A stretch of DNA of 5,414 nucleotides, taken from Alphaproteobacteria bacterium (GTDB lineage: Bacteria > Pseudomonadota > Alphaproteobacteria > Elsterales > Elsteraceae). The stretch lies in NCBI GenBank assembly GCA_013297545.1, contig JAAFHH010000258.1, positions 1 through 5,414 of the forward strand, written 5' to 3'. Made by a program: the position numbers and the translations under genes. The notes beneath the pieces were generated by a model. The model saw nothing but the letters and a program-made list of their open reading frames with translations, did not search any database and was not told the DNA's origin. This document shows positions 5,079-5,414 of the stretch, piece by piece; the stretch's first letter is position 1; each line of letters starts with the position of its first letter.

Positions 5079-5414
5079 CCGGGTTCATCGCCAATGCGCG
5101 CATGTACGCGGTGACACCTGCGGTCGAAGCGCTGTGGCGGCAGCTGTTCACCCACGTGTTCGAGGAGGCGGAGGTTGCGTTCGACTACCTGCCCTACCCC
5201 GCCCCCCAGCCGCTGGAACACCTGTGGCAGCGCCCGGATCTAGGGTGCGTGTTCATGTGCGGCTACCCGATCGCGCTCGACCTTGCCGATGTCGTGCCGA
5301 TCGCAGCCCCGATCCCGGCGGTGGACTGGGCGGCCGGCCAGCCCGTCTATCGATCAGACCTGATCGTGCGGGCGGACAGCCCGTATCAGCGCCTGGAAGA
5401 CACGTTTGGCGGCA
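5075..5414 (+). CDS. PhnD/SsuA-like substrate-binding-fold protein, no signal peptide (5' part, runs off the right edge)
   Basis: The frame is open from the ATG at 5075 to the edge, giving 113 residues plus one base. The pattern fits the phosphonate-binding (PhnD) type II periplasmic-binding fold: a short first strand ending in ANARMY, a helix with LWRQLFTHVF, a Pro-rich loop, then LWQRPDLGCVFMCGYPIAL, where family members carry a similar cysteine-glycine-tyrosine-proline stretch. It continues to a second strand (VVPIAAP) and YRSDLIVRADSPYQRLEDTFG, the usual start of the second lobe. The N-terminus is the first strand itself, with no signal peptide or lipobox, so the protein would stay in the cytoplasm unless secreted otherwise. 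A later ATG at 5102 would cut into this strand and is less likely. Membership in the PhnD-like superfamily is fairly safe; the ligand is unknown. Tight overlap with ftsK suggests co-expression, though not necessarily a shared function. No permease or ATPase partner is visible. Confidence 0.75.
   Translation, partial: MTGFIANARMYAVTPAVEALWRQLFTHVFEEAEVAFDYLPYPAPQPLEHLWQRPDLGCVFMCGYPIALDLADVVPIAAPIPAVDWAAGQPVYRSDLIVRADSPYQRLEDTFGG

Noticed and set aside
1..5414. CRISPR arrays, tRNA genes, insertion sequences, a dif site or clear KOPS (GGGNAGGG) clusters
   Set aside because: None was found by reading: there are no regularly spaced repeats, no cloverleaf-like segments, no transposase-like frames and no convincing KOPS octamers.

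Overview
This is a GC-rich window with long GC-driven antisense open frames. It looks like the chromosome of an alphaproteobacterium, possibly of the Rhodospirillales. The FtsK motor and its C-terminal DNA-reading domain closely match what I recall of alphaproteobacterial FtsK, and the paired ABC proteins resemble type I secretion pairs I associate with that group. The taxonomic call is an inference from recalled sequence features, not from a search. I see no tRNA, rRNA, CRISPR array, insertion sequence or prophage gene.

Left half, minus strand (1-2777), read right to left. A short exported protein of 130 residues (2777-2385) has a clear signal peptide and ends in Phe like an outer-membrane beta-barrel. 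It is followed by a 130-bp gap holding a weak terminator-like hairpin. Next come two ABC exporter genes joined by a 4-base GTGA overlap. The first (2254-479) is a complete membrane-plus-ATPase half-transporter whose ATPase lacks several catalytic residues. The second starts at 482, runs off the left edge, and shows a degenerate C39-peptidase-like N-terminal domain. The two probably form one heterodimeric, type I secretion-like exporter. Its substrate and its periplasmic and outer-membrane partners are not visible here.

Centre (2778-3035). A 258-bp divergent intergenic region contains a 14-bp perfect palindrome, a strong two-part hairpin followed by four T's on the minus strand, and a small hairpin just ahead of ftsK.

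Right half, plus strand (3036-5414). An FtsK-family DNA translocase of 680 residues has an intact motor and a KOPS-reading winged helix. The usual N-terminal membrane anchor is replaced by a soluble segment of about 100 residues that I do not recognise, followed by an acidic linker. Its stop overlaps by ATGA the start of a PhnD-like substrate-binding-fold protein with no signal peptide, cut off by the right edge.

The points most worth a second look are the anchorless FtsK with its unknown N-terminal domain, its tight coupling to a cytoplasmic PhnD-like protein, and the ABC half-transporter with three damaged catalytic motifs. None of these proves a new system.
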